Below, piece after piece: positions 60,804 through 64,000 of a stretch of DNA of 64,000 nt. The DNA lies in the NCBI RefSeq assembly GCF_016595415.1, contig NZ_JAENIO010000004.1, forward strand, positions 1-64,000, in the 5' to 3' direction. Every line of letters begins with the position of its first letter. The stretch's first letter is position 1. Source of the stretch: Roseibacillus ishigakijimensis (GTDB lineage: Bacteria; Verrucomicrobiota; Verrucomicrobiia; Verrucomicrobiales; Akkermansiaceae). Made by a program: the position numbers and the translations under genes. The notes beneath the pieces were generated by a model that did not search any database, had not been told where the DNA came from, and worked only from the letters and a program-made list of their open reading frames with translations.

Positions 60804-63152
60804 TCAGCCTTGCGGGGTGGGTTGCACCGTGATCTCGACCCGGCGGTTCTGGCGCCGCCCCTGTTCACTCTCGTTGGAGGCCTCCGGCTCGTTGTCGCCA
60901 CAGCCCCTCACTTCCGTAAAAAGGGTTTCCGCCAATCCGGCCGCCACGAGGAAATCGCGCAAGCCAGCCGCTCGCTGTTCGCTGAGCTTCTGGTTACCCT
61001 CCTTGCTCCCCAGATTACAGGTATGCCCTTTGATCGCAAAGTGCGTCTCGGGATAGACCTCCAGAATCTGGCGCACCTCGGCCAGGACCCGCTGCTGCTG
61101 GGCCACCACATCGGCGGAGGCCAGCTGATAGCGCACGGGCTCGATGGAGAGAAAGCGCTCGCGCAGCGCGGTCACCTCACGAGTGAGTTGGGATTGCCCG
61201 AGTTGCAGGTCGCCGAGTTCCCGGCGAGCCTTCTGCAACTCGGTTTCAAGCTTTCCCAAGGCCGCCTTTCCCTTGGCCGCATCCTGCTCGGCATCTTCCT
61301 TTTCTTTCTCGACCTCTTCGACTTGTTGACGGGCTTTTTTCAGCTTTTCCTCTTCCACGCGAAGTTTCTCACGCAGTTTTTCCAGCTCGGCCTCGGCCTC
61401 CTTTCGCCGCGCGATCGCCTCTTGCGCGCCTTTGGCTTCTCCTCCGGATTTCGCTTGGAGCTCGAGGTAGGATTTTTGCAATTTCTCGAAATCTCCCATG
61501 GTGGTCAGGAGGGTGCCTTCAAGCTCTTGTTGCGCAACCGTGAGACGGCCCAACTGGGTTTCCAAATGATTGATCTGGGCACTCTTGCGAGCCACTTCTT
61601 CCTTCGCCCCGGCATGGGTCCGGGCCTCCTGCCGAGCCTGGTTCAGCTGTTCACGAGTGGTGGCGAGCTGGCTTTCCAACTCTTGGGTCCGGGCTTTCAG
61701 CTTCTCGGCCTCCGCTTTGGCCGCCGCCAGGCTCTCGGTAGTCTGGGCAAGCTCCTTTTCGGTCTCAGCATGATGAGCCTTGAGCTCCTTGAGTTCCTCC
61801 TTCAGCGCGGCCAGAGCCTGGGCATCCGCCTCCTTTTGACTGCGGTAATCGCTGACTTCGGACTTGAGCCGGTCCAATTCGCCCTGCAACTCGGCCAGCT
61901 TGCCCTTGAGCCCTTTTTCGCTCTCTTGCACCGCTCCCAAATCCTGCTTCAGCTTGGCGGCCAACGCCACCTGGGTAGCCAGTTTGGTGCTGATTTCCTG
62001 ATTGGCCTTTTGACCATTCTTGATAGCCAGGCGTTCTCTCTCGACCGCCTGAGTCAGCTTCTGGTCCAGGCCGGAGACCTTGGCTTCCAATTGGTCGATG
62101 GTCTTCTGGAGACCACCCCGTTGTTCGGTCCAATTTTTGGCAAGTTGTTCCGCTTCGGCGGCCAGGGAATTGAGGGCGGCGTCTTTGTCGGCAAGGCTTT
62201 TCTCAAGCTCGGCCATCCGCTGGTCGCGTTGCTGAAGCTCCTCCGCGGACGTGGCGTTCTGCTGGCGCAGCTTCTCCAGTTCGGACTGGGTTTCCGCGCG
62301 CTCTTTTTTCCAAACCTCGGCCAGCCGGGCGGACTCGGCACCGATTTCGGCCAGCGCGCGTGATTTCTCCTGCAAATTCTGCTGCAAGGTCACCACTTGG
62401 GCCGCTTTTTCCTGGCTCACCCCGAGTTCTTTCTCCAGACCGCTGACCTGCTCTCCCAAGGCGACCACTTTTTCCTCCAGCTGCGAGCGCTCGCTCTGCC
62501 ACTCCTTGGCCAGGCGAGCGGTATTGGCCACTGCAGTCTGGGCTTCCCGCACCTGGGCGGTGCGCAGAGCTTTCTCTGCTTTCTGGCGCCAGTCGGCAAC
62601 CGCCTTGCGCCAGGCCTCATTGTCGCGAACCCGGGTCAATTCGGATTCCTCCAATTTGCGCTGAGCGGCGTCGCGTTCTTTTTCCACCTCGGCCAATTGG
62701 CCCTCCCACTTGCCCTTTTGCTGGCCAAACTCCGCCTGCAGACCGGCCAGCCGGCGCTCGAAGTCGGCGTCCACCTTGGCGCGATCCGCTTCAATCTTGT
62801 TGACCTTGGCAGCCAACTGCTTTTCCCGGGCTGCAAACTCGTTTTGTTCTTGCTCGCTGGCCCGCAGGGCTTGCGCGGCCTTCTGCCGGGCCGCCTGCAA
62901 TTGCTGGCGCAGCTCGGCCACGTTGACCGCCGTTTCGCCCTGCTTTTCCAAAGCCCGCTGGGCTCCGGCCTTTCCTTGCAAAGCTTGGTCGAGCTCACTC
63001 CGCAAGCGGTCAATCTCAGCCGCAGCCTTTTCATATTCCCCGATGGGAACGATGCCAATATTTGCTCCGGTCACCTCCTCTTTGGGAGTCACCGCCGCTT
63101 CCTGGCCCCAGGCCAAGTTGGCGGTCGCTAGTAAAATAAACGCCCTCTTCAT
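60804..63152 (-). CDS. OmpA-family protein with long coiled coil
   Basis: 782 residues from the ATG at 63152 (signal MKRAFILLATANLAWGQEA); the frame is open to 63335. After the signal, ~570 residues are nearly uninterrupted heptad coiled coil, rich in Ala, Glu, Gln, Lys and Leu. The C-terminal ~110 residues are an OmpA/peptidoglycan-binding domain (FAIKGHTCNLGSKEGNQKLS, RRQNRRVEI). The position normally holding the diaminopimelate-binding Asp (GHTD) is Cys here. It likely links the outer membrane to peptidoglycan over a long distance. The downstream hydrolase starts 2 bases after its stop. Confidence 0.88.
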   Translation of the reverse strand: MKRAFILLATANLAWGQEAAVTPKEEVTGANIGIVPIGEYEKAAAEIDRLRSELDQALQGKAGAQRALEKQGETAVNVAELRQQLQAARQKAAQALRASEQEQNEFAAREKQLAAKVNKIEADRAKVDADFERRLAGLQAEFGQQKGKWEGQLAEVEKERDAAQRKLEESELTRVRDNEAWRKAVADWRQKAEKALRTAQVREAQTAVANTARLAKEWQSERSQLEEKVVALGEQVSGLEKELGVSQEKAAQVVTLQQNLQEKSRALAEIGAESARLAEVWKKERAETQSELEKLRQQNATSAEELQQRDQRMAELEKSLADKDAALNSLAAEAEQLAKNWTEQRGGLQKTIDQLEAKVSGLDQKLTQAVERERLAIKNGQKANQEISTKLATQVALAAKLKQDLGAVQESEKGLKGKLAELQGELDRLKSEVSDYRSQKEADAQALAALKEELKELKAHHAETEKELAQTTESLAAAKAEAEKLKARTQELESQLATTREQLNQARQEARTHAGAKEEVARKSAQINHLETQLGRLTVAQQELEGTLLTTMGDFEKLQKSYLELQAKSGGEAKGAQEAIARRKEAEAELEKLREKLRVEEEKLKKARQQVEEVEKEKEDAEQDAAKGKAALGKLETELQKARRELGDLQLGQSQLTREVTALRERFLSIEPVRYQLASADVVAQQQRVLAEVRQILEVYPETHFAIKGHTCNLGSKEGNQKLSEQRAAGLRDFLVAAGLAETLFTEVRGCGDNEPEASNESEQGRRQNRRVEITVQPTPQG

Positions 63153-63163
63153 GTCGGCGATGA

Positions 63164-64000
<837 letters not shown>

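Overview
The window reads as chromosomal DNA of a GC-rich, Gram-negative-type Verrucomicrobiota bacterium, most likely of the order Verrucomicrobiales. The basis is the combination of planctomycete/verrucomicrobial c-type cytochromes (a DUF1549/DUF1553 protein paired with a Tat-exported DUF1501 protein, and a beta-propeller/HEAT/CxxCH protein), two formylglycine-type sulfatases, two PEP-CTERM substrates ending in an Arg4 tail, a secretin-like protein, and lamin-tail and choice-of-anchor-L surface proteins. I see no rRNA, tRNA, CRISPR array, integrase or insertion sequence. Every gap between genes is shorter than 300 bases.

Layout. 1-899: decayed 3' part of an RHS gene. 903-7527 (minus): six overlapping genes, RDD > SpoIIM > DUF4129 > DUF4350 > MoxR > DUF58, with a divergent DUF805 gene. 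8-16.8 kb: a large PVC haem protein, a tandem TM2 protein, a lamin-tail/Calx-beta exoprotein, bioF and an unrecognised secreted protein. 16.9-22.4 kb: alpha-glucan genes, GT4/5 > GH57 on minus and a divergent GH31. 22.4-25.5 kb: thymidine phosphorylase, an RmlD-like reductase and an SH3 lipoprotein. 25.6-32.2 kb: a cytochrome, a propeller protein, a di-CxxCH protein, a PhoX-like phosphatase preceded by a good Pho box, and a PEP-CTERM protein. 32.3-38.7 kb (minus): seven close genes, tdh > kbl > M20 carbamoylase > isochorismatase-like > dus > Gre-like > cupin. 38.9-44.4 kb (plus): a membrane-anchored FN3 protein without a standard start codon, a sodium:solute symporter, a 39-residue membrane protein, pyrB, then a four-helix-bundle gene between inverted heptad repeats, then asnB. 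44.5-64 kb: sulfatase, secretin-like protein, choice-of-anchor-L protein, esterase, membrane/SRPBCC protein, second sulfatase, fabV, DUF1501 and PSD1 pair, LamG PEP-CTERM protein, MenH-like hydrolase, coiled-coil OmpA protein and the 5' part of tgt.

The most unusual items are: (i) the small four-helix-bundle gene bracketed by inverted ACTCTAA-type heptads, wedged against the asnB start codon; (ii) the FN3 anchor / symporter / 39-aa membrane protein set, which runs into pyrB with a 3-base gap; (iii) the Pho box ahead of the PhoX-like gene; and (iv) a terminator hairpin made from the coding end of a convergent gene. Functions are inferred from motifs and family resemblance recognised by eye. 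No database search was run.
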